From an uncultured Acidobacteriia bacterium (GTDB lineage Bacteria > Acidobacteriota > Terriglobia > Bryobacterales > Bryobacteraceae): a stretch of DNA of 64,000 nucleotides. Shown in pieces: positions 49,227-58,982 of this stretch. The translations under genes were made by a program, and so were the position numbers. Positions within the stretch are counted from its first letter, which is position 1, and the number at the start of each line of letters is the position of its first letter. The stretch lies in the NCBI GenBank assembly GCA_903909435.1, contig CAIVVT010000051.1:52910-116909 (forward strand), given 5' to 3'. Under the pieces are notes generated by a model. That model was not told the origin of the DNA and ran no database searches. It saw nothing but the letters and a program-made list of their open reading frames with translations.

Positions 49227-49667
49227 ATGAGTCTCTTCAACCTCATGTCTGTCAGCGCTTCGGGCATGCAGGCGCAGCGTCTGCGGGCGCAGACAATCGT
49301 GGAGAATCTGGCGAACTCCGAAACCACGCGAACTCCCGACGGCGGGCCATACAAACGCAAAGACGTCGTGCTCGCTTCAGGTGAGGTGGATTCTCCGTTC
49401 TCTGCGGTGTTCCAGTCATCGCTACAAGGCGGATCGAGTGGTGTCTCAGTCACCGACATCCTCGAGGATTCGCGTGCTGGCGAACTCCGCTATCAACCCA
49501 ATCACCCCGATGCCAACGCGCAGGGCTACGTGGCGTATCCGCACATCAGCCCAGCCGAGGAGATGGTCGATCTCATGGATGCCTCTCGCAATTTCGAGGC
49601 GAACACTGCCGCGCTGAGCGCGGTGAAAGACATGCTTTCGAAGTCGATCGATCTGCTCAAGCTATGA
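49227..49667 (+). CDS. flgC: Flagellar basal-body rod protein FlgC
   Basis: A 146-residue rod protein with the N-terminal motif S-V-S-A-S-G-M-Q-A-Q-R-L-R-A-Q-T-I-V-E-N-L-A-N-S (typical of axial proteins) and the C-terminal Y-V-A-Y-P-H-I-S-P-A-E-E-M-V-D-L-M-D-A-S-R-N-F-E-A-N segment. It follows FlgB in the proximal rod. Its stop overlaps the fliE start (ATGA). Confidence 0.96.
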   Translation: MSLFNLMSVSASGMQAQRLRAQTIVENLANSETTRTPDGGPYKRKDVVLASGEVDSPFSAVFQSSLQGGSSGVSVTDILEDSRAGELRYQPNHPDANAQGYVAYPHISPAEEMVDLMDASRNFEANTAALSAVKDMLSKSIDLLKL

Positions 49668-49969
49668 ACTTCAACGCTATATCCTCTGGTATCGCGCCAA
49701 TCCTGGCGCCTGCGGGCATCCAGGGGGCGGGACAGCCGGAAGCGGCGGGTGGGGGATTCGGGAAGACAATGTCCGACGCGCTGGAGACAGTTGGCGCATT
49801 GCAGAATACCGCACACGCGTCGGCCGAGAGCTTCATGAGCGGGGAGACTGAGGAAATACACAAAGTTGCGCTAGACCAGCAGAAGGCGGCACTTTCGCTC
49901 GACCTGTTCTTGCAGGTCAGGAACAAGATTGTCAACGCCTACCAGGAAATCATGAAGATGCAGGTCTGA
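49664..49969 (+). CDS. fliE: Flagellar hook-basal body protein FliE
   Basis: A 101-residue FliE, the adaptor between the MS ring and the rod. The C-terminal family motif (V-A-L-D-Q-Q-K-A-A-L-S-L-D-L-F-L-Q-V-R-N-K-I-V-N-A-Y-Q-E-I-M-K-M) is clear; the N-terminal third is variable and glycine-rich. Overlaps flgC by 4 nt and precedes fliF by 10 nt. Confidence 0.94.
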   Translation: MNFNAISSGIAPILAPAGIQGAGQPEAAGGGFGKTMSDALETVGALQNTAHASAESFMSGETEEIHKVALDQQKAALSLDLFLQVRNKIVNAYQEIMKMQV

Positions 49970-49979
49970 GCGGCTGCCT

Positions 49980-51698
49980 ATGAACCAGCTCAAGCAACTC
50001 CTCGATCAGATCTCTCCCAGCCAGAAGATCCTGATTGTGATAGTCGCCTGCCTTGTGGCCGGCAGCCTTTTCTTCGGGCTTCGCTGGACTAAACAGAACG
50101 ACCTGCGTCCCCTCTTTGTCAATCTAGCCGCCGACGACGCGGGAGCGGTTGTGGAGAAGCTGCGCGCGTCGAGCGTCGATTTCAAGGTGGCCGACAACGG
50201 GACCATCCTCGTCCCTTCCGCCCGCGTTGCAGAACTTCGACTCGACATGGCTTCAGCTGGGCTCCCCAAGTCGGGACGCCTCGGCTTTGAACTTTTTGAC
50301 AAACAGAACTTTGGTGCGAGCGAATTCGACGAACAGGTGCGATTCCGCCGGGCTATTGAAGGTGAACTGGAGCGGAGTGTCATGACCCTGAACGGCGTCG
50401 AGTCGGCCCGCGTTCACGTGACGTTCGCCAAGGACTCTGTTTTCAGCGATCTTCGCCAACCCGCTAAAGCCAGCGTTTTGCTAAAGTTGGGACCCAACAC
50501 CAGGTTGTCGCCCCAGAATATCTCCTCGATCGAACACCTTGCGGCGAGCGCGGTTGAGGGACTACAGCCAGAATCGGTCTCCGTGGTGGACATGAACGGC
50601 AACCTGCTGGGCAAACCTCGCCCGTCACTCGACAGTGAGAGCGGCGCGTCATCGGCAACCCTCGAGTACCGTCAGTCGCTGGAGCACGACCTGCTCGTCA
50701 AGATCCGCTCCACCCTGGATCCGCTGCTGGGTTCTGAGAAGTACCGGGCTGGCGTTACGCTCGAGTGCGACTTCACCAGTGGGGATCAGAGCGAGGAGAC
50801 TTTCGACCCTGACCATTCGGTGATTTTGACATCGCAGAAGTCGGAGGACTCGGCAGGCTCCGCTTCAACCGGCGGCGTGCCGGGAACGGCTTCGAACCTG
50901 CCGCGACCCGTGCCGCCCTCATCCAACGGCCGCGGGGCCGTCTCGCGGAAAACCGAGAGCGTTGCGTATCAAACCAGCCGCGTCGTTAAGCACCTGAAGC
51001 TGCCTCAAGGTACTGTGAAGCGCGTCTCCGTGGCGATTCTCCTGGATCAGGCTATACGCTGGGAAGGCTCGGGTTCCGCGGCGAAGCGCGTTCTGGCTGC
51101 TCCTTCCGCCGACACCTTGAAGGTCGTCAAGGAAGTGGTTTCAGGCGTAATCGGATTCCAGCAGGAGCGCGGCGACCAGGTTCTGGTCGAGTCGCTTCCG
51201 TTCGATGCGACCCTCACATCCCCTGCGCCGGAATTGACCGGCACGATCAGGACGAGGCAAGATCAGCGTCCGGTAGGCGGCACTGAAGACCTCGCCACGC
51301 GGCTCAAATCGCTACCGCGAATATGGCTCGTCGGTGGAATTTGCACGGTACTAGTCCTGTTGGTCGTAGTCGGTCTAGTCATTCGGACGCTGCTCAAGAA
51401 GCAGGGCCTGCCGCAGGCGGTGCATGCCGGAGGCGCCCCGGCCCTGGCTGGGGGCGCCACTGCCGCGCAACTCCCGGCACATGTTGACGGCGCCTTCGAG
51501 GCCAAGGCCATGGCGCAACTGGCCGAGAACCGGCATGTCCAGGAACAAGCGGAGAGCGATGCTCTCGATTCATTGAAATTGATACCAGCCACTAGGAAAT
51601 CGGAGGTCTATCGAAAGTTCATCGTCGATGAAGCCAAAAAGGACCCAGGCAAGGTTGCCCAACTCGTGCGGTCCTGGCTGAACTCGGAGAGTGCCTGA
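49980..51698 (+). CDS. fliF: Flagellar MS-ring protein FliF
   Basis: A 572-residue MS-ring protein with an N-terminal membrane span (residues 17-36), ring-building motifs (L-R-P-L-F-V-N-L-A, L-G-F-E-L-F-D-K-Q-N-F-G, A-R-V-H-V-T-F-A-K-D-S-V-F), a disordered loop, a second span near residues 440-460 and a C-terminal cytoplasmic FliG-binding tail (K-S-E-V-Y-R-K-F-I-V-D-E-A). It forms the inner-membrane base of the motor. Length is near the family norm. Confidence 0.96.
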   Translation: MNQLKQLLDQISPSQKILIVIVACLVAGSLFFGLRWTKQNDLRPLFVNLAADDAGAVVEKLRASSVDFKVADNGTILVPSARVAELRLDMASAGLPKSGRLGFELFDKQNFGASEFDEQVRFRRAIEGELERSVMTLNGVESARVHVTFAKDSVFSDLRQPAKASVLLKLGPNTRLSPQNISSIEHLAASAVEGLQPESVSVVDMNGNLLGKPRPSLDSESGASSATLEYRQSLEHDLLVKIRSTLDPLLGSEKYRAGVTLECDFTSGDQSEETFDPDHSVILTSQKSEDSAGSASTGGVPGTASNLPRPVPPSSNGRGAVSRKTESVAYQTSRVVKHLKLPQGTVKRVSVAILLDQAIRWEGSGSAAKRVLAAPSADTLKVVKEVVSGVIGFQQERGDQVLVESLPFDATLTSPAPELTGTIRTRQDQRPVGGTEDLATRLKSLPRIWLVGGICTVLVLLVVVGLVIRTLLKKQGLPQAVHAGGAPALAGGATAAQLPAHVDGAFEAKAMAQLAENRHVQEQAESDALDSLKLIPATRKSEVYRKFIVDEAKKDPGKVAQLVRSWLNSESA

Positions 51699-51701
51699 TC
51701 C

Positions 51702-52742
51702 ATGATCCGGAACACGAGCAAAGAGGAGGTCTCCGAGGTCAAACTCAGCGGTGCCCAGAAGGCCGCTATCCTCACAGTCTGCCTGGGCGACACGGCCAGT
51801 GCCGATATCCTCAAGGAACTCGACGAGGATGAGGTCGCCGACATCGGGCGCGAGATCGCGCGGCTGCAGAACATCACCGCCGAAGAGGGGGAGCAGGTTC
51901 TCGAGGAGTTCTACCAGCTCGCCATGGCGCAGGATTATGTCCTGAAAGGCGGTATCGAGTACGCACGCAAGATCCTGAACAAGGCCTTCGGTCCGGAATC
52001 GGCGCGGAAGATCCTGGACCGGCTGGTTAAGCAGCTTGGTGCGGACCACGCCAATTTCGACGCCCTGCAGAAGGCGGATCCTCAGCAACTCGCCAAATTC
52101 ATCCACAACGAGCACCCACAGACCATCGCGTTGGTGCTCAGCCATCTCAATCCCTCCCAGGCGGCCGGACTGCTTTTCTCGCTGCCACACGAACTGAGGG
52201 CCGATGTGGCCCTGCGTATGGCCAATCTGGATCAAATCTCCCCCGATATCATTTCCAAAATCGCGTCAATCATCGGTCAACGGCTGAAGTCTCTTGGTCA
52301 AATGAACCGCGAGTCCTCAGGCGGTGTCCGCGCAGTCGCCGAGATGTTCAACCGGCTGGATTCAGGCTGCAGCAAAGACATCCTCGAGAGCATCGAGAGT
52401 AACGACCCGACGCTGGCCGAAACGATCAGGCACCTCATGTTCGTGTTTGAGGATCTTCTGCTGATCGACCAGAACGGCCTGAAAGAGATTCTAGGACGCA
52501 TCGATCGCAAGATCCTCACAGTCGCGCTCAAGGGCACGAGTGACCAACTGAAGGATCATTTCCTGGAATGCATGTCTCAGCGCGGCGCCGAGATGTTGCG
52601 CGAGGATATGGAGGCACTAGGCCCCATCAAGATTAAGGAAGTCGAGGCGGCGCAGCAGCAGATCATCGCCGTCGTCCGCCAAATGGAGACTGAGGGCACT
52701 ATCAGCCTGAAGGGCGCTGTGGGCGAGCAGTATGTCGTCTAG
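51702..52742 (+). CDS. fliG: Flagellar motor switch protein FliG
   Basis: A 346-residue switch protein with N, middle and C domains. The C-terminal torque helix region (E-D-L-L-L-I-D-Q-N-G-L-K-E-I-L-G-R-I-D, then D-Q-L-K-D-H-F-L-E-C-M-S-Q-R-G-A-E-M-L-R-E-D) contains the charged residues that face the stator, and the middle domain carries the E-H-P-Q-T motif. The last 11 nt overlap fliH. Confidence 0.97.
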   Translation: MIRNTSKEEVSEVKLSGAQKAAILTVCLGDTASADILKELDEDEVADIGREIARLQNITAEEGEQVLEEFYQLAMAQDYVLKGGIEYARKILNKAFGPESARKILDRLVKQLGADHANFDALQKADPQQLAKFIHNEHPQTIALVLSHLNPSQAAGLLFSLPHELRADVALRMANLDQISPDIISKIASIIGQRLKSLGQMNRESSGGVRAVAEMFNRLDSGCSKDILESIESNDPTLAETIRHLMFVFEDLLLIDQNGLKEILGRIDRKILTVALKGTSDQLKDHFLECMSQRGAEMLREDMEALGPIKIKEVEAAQQQIIAVVRQMETEGTISLKGAVGEQYVV

Positions 52743-53454
52743 GATCATTCGCGGAGTGGATGACGCCTTTCCGTCGCATTCGTGGCAGTCAGTCCAGCGC
52801 TCGGGGGCGACTCGTTCTTCGCCGCCGGACGGACGTGAATACTCTCCGGTGCCGGCGGGAATTCGCCGCGCCGGACTCGACGCCAGTAGTCCTAGCCCAC
52901 AATCCAGCGCAGCCGACGAAGTTCGGGAAGCACTCTCGCGTGAGTTCGCAGCCCGGCTGGAGCAGGAGCGCAGCGCGGCGTTTCAGGAAGGCAGTGCAGC
53001 CGCCCAAAACTCAGTCAAGCAGGAATTGCAATCGCATTACGAACGCCTTTCGCGCAGCATCGAGGAACTGTCAGTGTGTCGTTTGCGCTACCGGCAGGAA
53101 ACCGAGCGGGAGGTCGTTCAACTGGCCCTGGAGATTGCCAGACGCATCCTCAGGCGAGAGCTGGCCATCGACCCCGAGGCCATACTCGGGCTGCTTCGAG
53201 CGGGGCTTGAATCGGTTTCGTTGAGGGAGGTGCTCGAAGTGCGAGTCCACACCGCATATGCCGACATCGTCCGGAAGGCACTGCAGAAGATGGGCGCGCC
53301 AGACGCCATCTCCGTTCTGGGCGACCCCCATCTTGAGCCTGGAGCAGTCTGCGTCGAGACTCGCCGCGGGGGTTTCGACGCCTCAGCCGAGACCCAGATC
53401 GAGGAGATCCAGCGCGGCTTCGCCGACCTGATGGAGAAGGGAAGCTCACGGTGA
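52732..53454 (+). CDS. fliH: Flagellar assembly protein FliH
   Basis: A 240-residue protein whose N-terminal 60 residues are low complexity and whose middle forms a coiled coil (A-R-L-E-Q-E-R-S-A-A-F-Q-E-G-S-A), followed by the conserved export-ATPase regulator domain (V-Q-L-A-L-E-I-A-R-R-I-L-R-R-E ... V-L-G-D-P-H-L-E-P-G-A-V-C-V-E-T-R). It binds and restrains the FliI ATPase at the export gate. It starts inside fliG and its stop overlaps the fliI GTG start (GTGA). Confidence 0.9.
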   Translation: MSSRIIRGVDDAFPSHSWQSVQRSGATRSSPPDGREYSPVPAGIRRAGLDASSPSPQSSAADEVREALSREFAARLEQERSAAFQEGSAAAQNSVKQELQSHYERLSRSIEELSVCRLRYRQETEREVVQLALEIARRILRRELAIDPEAILGLLRAGLESVSLREVLEVRVHTAYADIVRKALQKMGAPDAISVLGDPHLEPGAVCVETRRGGFDASAETQIEEIQRGFADLMEKGSSR

Positions 53455-54797
53455 CCCAACCACTGAGCACTCCCCGGCTGGGCCGCTACGTCGTGGCATT
53501 GAGCCAGACGGAAACCGTGCGTGCCACGGGCAGCGTTGAGCAGGTTGTCGGATTACTGATCGAAAGCAAAGGGCCGCCTGCAGGCGTGGGCGACTTCTGC
53601 GAAATACGAACTCGTACCGGGCAATGCATTCGGACTCAGGTAATCGGCTTTCGCGACGGGAGAATCCTCTCCATGCCGTTGGAGGAGACCAGTGGCTTGC
53701 AGCCCGGGGATACATTGATATCCCGCAAACGCGACGCGCGTGTCGGGGTCTCTCCCGGTCTGCTGGGCAGGGTGCTGGACGGCTTCGGCGTCCCAATGGA
53801 CGGTGGGCCGCCGATACCGGCCGAAGGTTGGTACGACCTGTACGCCGCACCCCCGGGGCCCATGGAACGTGAACCGATCTGCCAGCCGCTCACCACCGGA
53901 GTAAGGGCCATTGACAGTTTCCTGACCTGCGGACGCGGGCAGCGGATCGGCATTTTCGGCGGAAGCGGCGTCGGCAAGAGCACCTTGCTGGGCTCGCTCT
54001 TGAAGAATCACGATGCCGACGTCGCCGTATTGGCGCTGGTAGGCGAGCGCAATCGCGAAGTGCGTGATTTCATAGAACACGAATTGGGGCCGGAAGGACT
54101 CAAACGCAGCGTGCTCGTGGTGGCTACATCCGACCGCCCTTCACCGCTTCGAGTACGCGCCTGCTTTGTCGCTTTGGCCGTGGCCGAGTACTTCCGCGAC
54201 CAGGGCAAGAACGTCTTGCTCGTTGCGGATTCAGTGACCCGACTCGCCATGGCACAGCGCGAGATTGGGCTGGCCGCAGGGGAGCCGCCCAGCCAGAAAG
54301 GCTATACGCCGTCGGTCTTCCAGATGCTCCCGAAAGTCTTTGAACGGGCTGGGAACTTCCGCAAGGGCTCCATCACCGGGTTCTTCACCGTGCTGGTGGA
54401 GGGCGACGACATGAACGAACCAATCACCGACGCGGTTCGGGGCATTTTGGACGGTCATATTGTCTTGTCGCGCCAGCTCGGGCAAGTCGGCCATTACCCG
54501 GCCATCGACGTCCTGCAGTCGGTTTCGCGCCTCGCCACTCGCGTTGGTACACCGGAACAGGTTCAGGCCGCACGGCGCCTGCGAGAGTGTATGTCGCTGC
54601 TCCAATCCACAGAAGACCTGATCCGCATTGGCGCTTACGTTTCGGGTTCCAACGCCGGGGTGGACGCGGGGATCCGGTTGCAGGACGAGTTGAATTCGTT
54701 CCTGCGCCAGTTGCCGGCCGAACGCAGCAGCATGGACGATACCATCGACCGGATGCGGCTGTTGGTCGCGGGGTTGGCCGGGGGCGCGGCTCTTTGA
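53451..54797 (+). CDS. fliI: Flagellum-specific export ATPase FliI
   Basis: A 448-residue ATPase of the F1-beta-like type III export family. Walker A is G-G-S-G-V-G-K-S-T (170-178), Walker B lies in V-L-L-V-A-D-S (near 258-264), and the family signature A-Q-R-E-I-G-L-A-A-G-E-P-P follows. It energises delivery of axial substrates to the flagellar export gate. It starts with GTG in an overlap with fliH, and its stop overlaps the TTG start of fliJ. Confidence 0.96.
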   Translation: MTQPLSTPRLGRYVVALSQTETVRATGSVEQVVGLLIESKGPPAGVGDFCEIRTRTGQCIRTQVIGFRDGRILSMPLEETSGLQPGDTLISRKRDARVGVSPGLLGRVLDGFGVPMDGGPPIPAEGWYDLYAAPPGPMEREPICQPLTTGVRAIDSFLTCGRGQRIGIFGGSGVGKSTLLGSLLKNHDADVAVLALVGERNREVRDFIEHELGPEGLKRSVLVVATSDRPSPLRVRACFVALAVAEYFRDQGKNVLLVADSVTRLAMAQREIGLAAGEPPSQKGYTPSVFQMLPKVFERAGNFRKGSITGFFTVLVEGDDMNEPITDAVRGILDGHIVLSRQLGQVGHYPAIDVLQSVSRLATRVGTPEQVQAARRLRECMSLLQSTEDLIRIGAYVSGSNAGVDAGIRLQDELNSFLRQLPAERSSMDDTIDRMRLLVAGLAGGAAL

Positions 54798-55228
54798 AAC
54801 GCTTTGTGTTCAGGCTGGAGCGTCTGCTTATTTGGCGCAGGCTCGAGAAGGAGCAACAGGAGGGGCGACTCCAGGCGCTTTTTCATGAGCGCCAGCAGCA
54901 AGATGCCGTTCGAATTGCTCTCGAAACAGGAGCGCGAATGGCCGAAGAGTCCGTGCTGCGGCAAGATGTCTTCATCGAGGAACGCCAGGCGCTGGGGAAT
55001 TACAGGCGCTTTCTCACCAACGAGCGGCTGCGACTGGGGCGGCTGCGCACGGAACTGGAGGGTCGCATTGAGGCCCAGCGCCTACTGTTAGTGGAAGCGG
55101 AACGCAAATTGGAAGCACTGAGGAATATGCGCGAAGACAAGCAGGCGGCCTGGCGCTGCCAGATGGAGAAAGAGCAGGGCGACTTGGTCGACGAGTTGGT
55201 TGTGGCGCGCTGGCGTCGAAATCCCTAG
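54794..55228 (+). CDS. fliJ: Flagellar export protein FliJ
   Basis: A 144-residue, almost wholly helical coiled-coil protein, the central stalk of the export ATPase. The N-terminus L-K-R-F-V-F-R-L-E-R-L-L matches the FliJ start (K-R-F-x-F-R-L-E-R-V-L). The start is TTG at 54794 in a TTGA overlap with the fliI stop; a GTG at 54806 is a weaker alternative. It is the last gene of this operon; fliK, flgD and hook genes do not follow. Confidence 0.85.
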   Translation: MKRFVFRLERLLIWRRLEKEQQEGRLQALFHERQQQDAVRIALETGARMAEESVLRQDVFIEERQALGNYRRFLTNERLRLGRLRTELEGRIEAQRLLLVEAERKLEALRNMREDKQAAWRCQMEKEQGDLVDELVVARWRRNP

Positions 55229-55384
55229 ACCGGCGCAGCCGGAACCGAACATGCCAAGTACCTCAATTCGCTTCGGAGTTGAGCCTCGGCCGGCAGGGAG
55301 CCGGTCACCAGCTAATCGCTCAACCGCCGCCGCACTGTCTTAGATCAGCGATAGAATGGCTGCGAATCCCACACTAAGGCCAGG

Positions 55385-58300
55385 ATGAATTCCTCTCAAG
55401 AAGTTGCAGTACTGATTCCAACGCTCTCCTCTCTGCCGATGTCGGCAATCATCAGTGACTCGCTCGGCGTGGTTATCTGGGCAAATGCCAGTTTCACTCG
55501 CCTTACTGGCTACCAATACGACGAGATCGTCGGCCGAAAGACCGAACTCTTTGAGCCGATGAGCGGGATGCCGTCTGGCCGCGCCCCTCTGGGGCACCCC
55601 GGTTGGGGTGAAGCTTGGGAAGGCGAATTCGCACTAAGACGGAAAAGCGGCGAGACGCGCATTGTCTGGAACGCGGTTACGCCTGTTCTGGATGCTGCAG
55701 GCTCCGCGACCTATGCACTGTGGATAATGGCGGATTGGACACGCGCCGAAGAAGCGCTGCCGGCGACAGCGGAGCGATACTCGGCGATCTTCTCAACGAT
55801 GTCCGAAGGGGTCGTGTTCCAGGCGGCGGACGGCAGAATCGAGGCGTGCAACCCGAGCGCCGAGCGCATTCTCGGGCTCACCGCGGACCAAATGGCAGGG
55901 CTGACTTCGGTGGATCCGAGGTGGGCCGCAATCCACGAGGACGGCTCTCCCTTCGCTGGCGAAACGCATCCCTCAATGGAGACCTTGCGAACGGGTCAGC
56001 CACTGACGAACGTGATCATGGGCGTGCATAAGCCCGATGGCGCTCTCACCTGGATCTCCATTAACTCACGACCATTGTCTCGGAATGGCGACTTGCCCTA
56101 CGCCGTGCTGGCGACGTTTGTGGACATCACGGAGCGCAAGGCTGTGGAAGATGCCTTGCGCGAGAAAAACGACGCCATAGCTGAGGCAGGGCGCCACTAC
56201 CATGTACTCTTCAACAGCGGCTCCGACGCGGCTTTCGTGTTCAGGCTGGAACCCGATGGTCTGTCCAGCCGGTTCCTGAATGTCAACGACCATGCTTGCC
56301 GGCTACTCGGCTATACGCGGGACGAATTGCTGCAACTGCGCGTGGCAGACGTCCATGTCGAGGATCAACATTCTTCCTCGTCCGCTTTGATGGAGCAGCT
56401 TACAAAGGAAGGGAGGGTGGTACGCGAACGTTGGCTTCGTACCAAAGATGGGCGGAGTATTCCCGTCGAACTCAGCACGCAGGAGTTTGACCTCGACGGC
56501 ACCCGAATCGGAATCTCGCACGCGCGCGACATTTCCGAACGGATTCTAGTGCGGGAGAGGTTGCGGAAGTCCGAGGAGAAGTTCGCCAAAGCGTTTCTGT
56601 CCAGTCCGGCGCCTACAGTGCTTTTCAAGCCAGGTCCGGATGGCAATCGACTTATTGACGTCAACGAGGCGCTCGAACAGCACTCAGGATATCGGCGTGA
56701 CGAGGTGATAGGGAAAACCTCCGCCGAGTTGCGAACGTGGGTCGATGCTTTTGAACGAGCCGCAGTCTGGAAACGGTTCCTCGCCGATGGCACGATCCGC
56801 AATTTCGAAACAACTCTGCGCAGGAAGGACGGCGAGATCCGAATATGTCTGGTATCGGCAGACTGGATCGAGATCGACGGCGAACGATGTGTGATCGAGA
56901 CGGTCGTCGATATCACCGAACGCAAACGTGCTGAAGAAGCGCTGCGAGCATCAAACGCGGCTGTGGCTGAAGCCGAACGTCGTTACCGTCAGTTGTTCAA
57001 CAGCGTTTCGGATGCGGTGTCCGTTCACCGGGTAGAGGAGGACGGAACGTTGGGCCGGTTCCTCGACCTGAATGAGAGCGCCTGCCGCCTGTATGGCTAT
57101 AGCCGCGAGCAGTTGCTGCAGATGGAACCCGCAGACCTGATCTTAACTGCGGAGCTGCCTGCCGTTCCGAAGAACACCCTCAGGCTGCTCATCGATGGCG
57201 TATTGACGTGGACTGGGACGCTGGTGGCCAAGGACGGCCGGCACATTCCGGTGGAAGTCAATACGCAGGTCTTCGCATTCGACGGCTCAAGATCTGCTAT
57301 TTCCTCTGTGCGAGATGTTTCGCAGCGGGTTGAGGCTGAACGAAGGTACCAGGACATCTTCGACGGGGCGCTGGAAGGGCTCTATCAAGGATCGGTCGAT
57401 GCGACGAAAATGAGCGTGAACCCCGCCTATGCCAGGATGCTCGGGTACGAATCACCTGACGAATGTGTGGCGGATCTAATCGGTAGGAAGCGGCAGGTGT
57501 GGATGGATCCCGCCGATCGCGAGCGTGTGATCGCGGCCGGGTTAGAACACGGGTTCGTTCGCGATTACGAGTGCCAGCTAGTTCGGCGGGACGGAACCCC
57601 GATCTGGGTTTCCTTCAATGTCCGATTGATTCGCGACCAGGAGGGGCAGCCGCTTTACACCGAAGGTTTTATCGCGGACATCAGTCAGCGAAAACTCTCC
57701 GGGGCGGAGAACGCCAATCTCGCAGAGCGATTGCGGGAAGCCGAGAAATTGGAGAGCGTCGGCAGGCTGGCGGGTGGTGTGGCGCACGAGTTCAATAACT
57801 TGCTCACCGTCATCAACGGATACGCCGAGTTTCTGCTCAAGGAACTGCCACCTGCCGATCCACTGCACAGCTACGCCAAGTCCATCGCAACGGCCGGAAA
57901 GCGTGCGGCCAGCCTGGCGCAACAACTGCTCGCTTTCGGACGCAAGCAGATATTCCAGCGCAGGGTTTTGAACCTGAACGTGACGGTTCATTCCTTCACC
58001 CGGATGGTTCATCGCCTGATCGGCGAGAACATCACCCTGGTCACACATCCGGACGCCTCCCTAGCCCACGTGATGGCCGATAGCGTTCAACTCGAGCAGA
58101 TGTTGGTCAACCTCGTCTTGAATGCCCGCGATGCCATGCCAGAGGGGGGACGGCTCGAAGTTGGGACCGAAAACGTAGAAGTTGATGCCGAAGGCGCAGC
58201 CGCAATTGACCCCGAAGCTCCGGCCGGGCGCTACGTGTTGTTGACCGTCAGGGACACCGGGCGCGGAATGGATGAACAGACCCGGCAGCGCGCATTCGAA

Positions 58301-58876
58301 CCGTTCTTCACGACGAAAGGCGTCGGCGAAGGGACCGGGCTCGGATTGTCCACAGTCCATGGCATCGTTCGACAGAGTGGCGGCTGGATCCTGATCGAGA
58401 GCGCCGTCGGGATTGGCACAACGGTCAAGGTGTATCTTCCTGGCTTGGATGAAGTCTCGCAGCCGGAAGCGAAAGTCACCCGGACTGCAACCCGGGCGAG
58501 TAACGGAACGATCTTGATTGTTGAAGATGAGCGGGCAGTCAGGAAGTTCACTGCGACGGTGCTGAAGCACTCCGGCTACGAGGTGCTGGAGGCTTCGAAC
58601 GGGGAAGAGGCGATTGCGGCGGCGGAGTTGCGTACGGGACAGATTGACGTGCTGCTCACGGATGTGGTCTTGCCTGGGATGAACGGGAAGAAGGTGTATG
58701 ACAGCTTAAGAGCTTTGCACCCCGATCTTCTCGCGATATTCATGTCGGGCTACCCGAGAGACGTGATCGGTCAGAGCGGTTTACTCGATCAGAACACGCT
58801 ATTCCTGCAAAAGCCTTTCAACGCAGACGATCTGGCCGAAAGAGTCAGAGAGGTTCTGGCGATGCGCTTGAGCTGA
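55385..58876 (+). CDS. Multi-PAS hybrid histidine kinase with receiver domain
   Basis: A 1163-residue soluble sensor. About six PAS domains span residues 10-775 (each with an N-x-x-x-x-x-L-x-G-Y and an R-D-I-S/V-D-I-T-E-R end), followed by a dimerisation/phosphotransfer domain with His801 in G-G-V-A-H-E-F-N-N-L-L, an HATPase domain (N-A-R-D-A-M; D-T-G-R-G-M; G-T-G-L-G-L-S) and a receiver domain from about residue 1042 with Asp1093 (L-L-T-D-V-V-L-P) and a late K-P. No membrane span or signal peptide is seen, so the signal is cytoplasmic. No response regulator gene adjoins; placement after the flagellar operon hints at taxis or motility control, unproven. Confidence 0.93.
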   Translation: MNSSQEVAVLIPTLSSLPMSAIISDSLGVVIWANASFTRLTGYQYDEIVGRKTELFEPMSGMPSGRAPLGHPGWGEAWEGEFALRRKSGETRIVWNAVTPVLDAAGSATYALWIMADWTRAEEALPATAERYSAIFSTMSEGVVFQAADGRIEACNPSAERILGLTADQMAGLTSVDPRWAAIHEDGSPFAGETHPSMETLRTGQPLTNVIMGVHKPDGALTWISINSRPLSRNGDLPYAVLATFVDITERKAVEDALREKNDAIAEAGRHYHVLFNSGSDAAFVFRLEPDGLSSRFLNVNDHACRLLGYTRDELLQLRVADVHVEDQHSSSSALMEQLTKEGRVVRERWLRTKDGRSIPVELSTQEFDLDGTRIGISHARDISERILVRERLRKSEEKFAKAFLSSPAPTVLFKPGPDGNRLIDVNEALEQHSGYRRDEVIGKTSAELRTWVDAFERAAVWKRFLADGTIRNFETTLRRKDGEIRICLVSADWIEIDGERCVIETVVDITERKRAEEALRASNAAVAEAERRYRQLFNSVSDAVSVHRVEEDGTLGRFLDLNESACRLYGYSREQLLQMEPADLILTAELPAVPKNTLRLLIDGVLTWTGTLVAKDGRHIPVEVNTQVFAFDGSRSAISSVRDVSQRVEAERRYQDIFDGALEGLYQGSVDATKMSVNPAYARMLGYESPDECVADLIGRKRQVWMDPADRERVIAAGLEHGFVRDYECQLVRRDGTPIWVSFNVRLIRDQEGQPLYTEGFIADISQRKLSGAENANLAERLREAEKLESVGRLAGGVAHEFNNLLTVINGYAEFLLKELPPADPLHSYAKSIATAGKRAASLAQQLLAFGRKQIFQRRVLNLNVTVHSFTRMVHRLIGENITLVTHPDASLAHVMADSVQLEQMLVNLVLNARDAMPEGGRLEVGTENVEVDAEGAAAIDPEAPAGRYVLLTVRDTGRGMDEQTRQRAFEPFFTTKGVGEGTGLGLSTVHGIVRQSGGWILIESAVGIGTTVKVYLPGLDEVSQPEAKVTRTATRASNGTILIVEDERAVRKFTATVLKHSGYEVLEASNGEEAIAAAELRTGQIDVLLTDVVLPGMNGKKVYDSLRALHPDLLAIFMSGYPRDVIGQSGLLDQNTLFLQKPFNADDLAERVREVLAMRLS

Positions 58877-58982
58877 ACGGCGAATGCTGCACGGGTAGCG
58901 GAAGACTGCTTGATCGCGCCAGGGTGCCGAGTGGAGGCTGCGCTGGCCCCGTACTCGGATGTCCTGCGCCCGTGGACGGTAG

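Noticed and set aside
54587..54793. Extended fliJ frame starting inside fliI
   Set aside because: Residues before the TTG at 54794 translate the wrong frame of fliI; the FliJ N-terminal motif begins exactly at that TTG.
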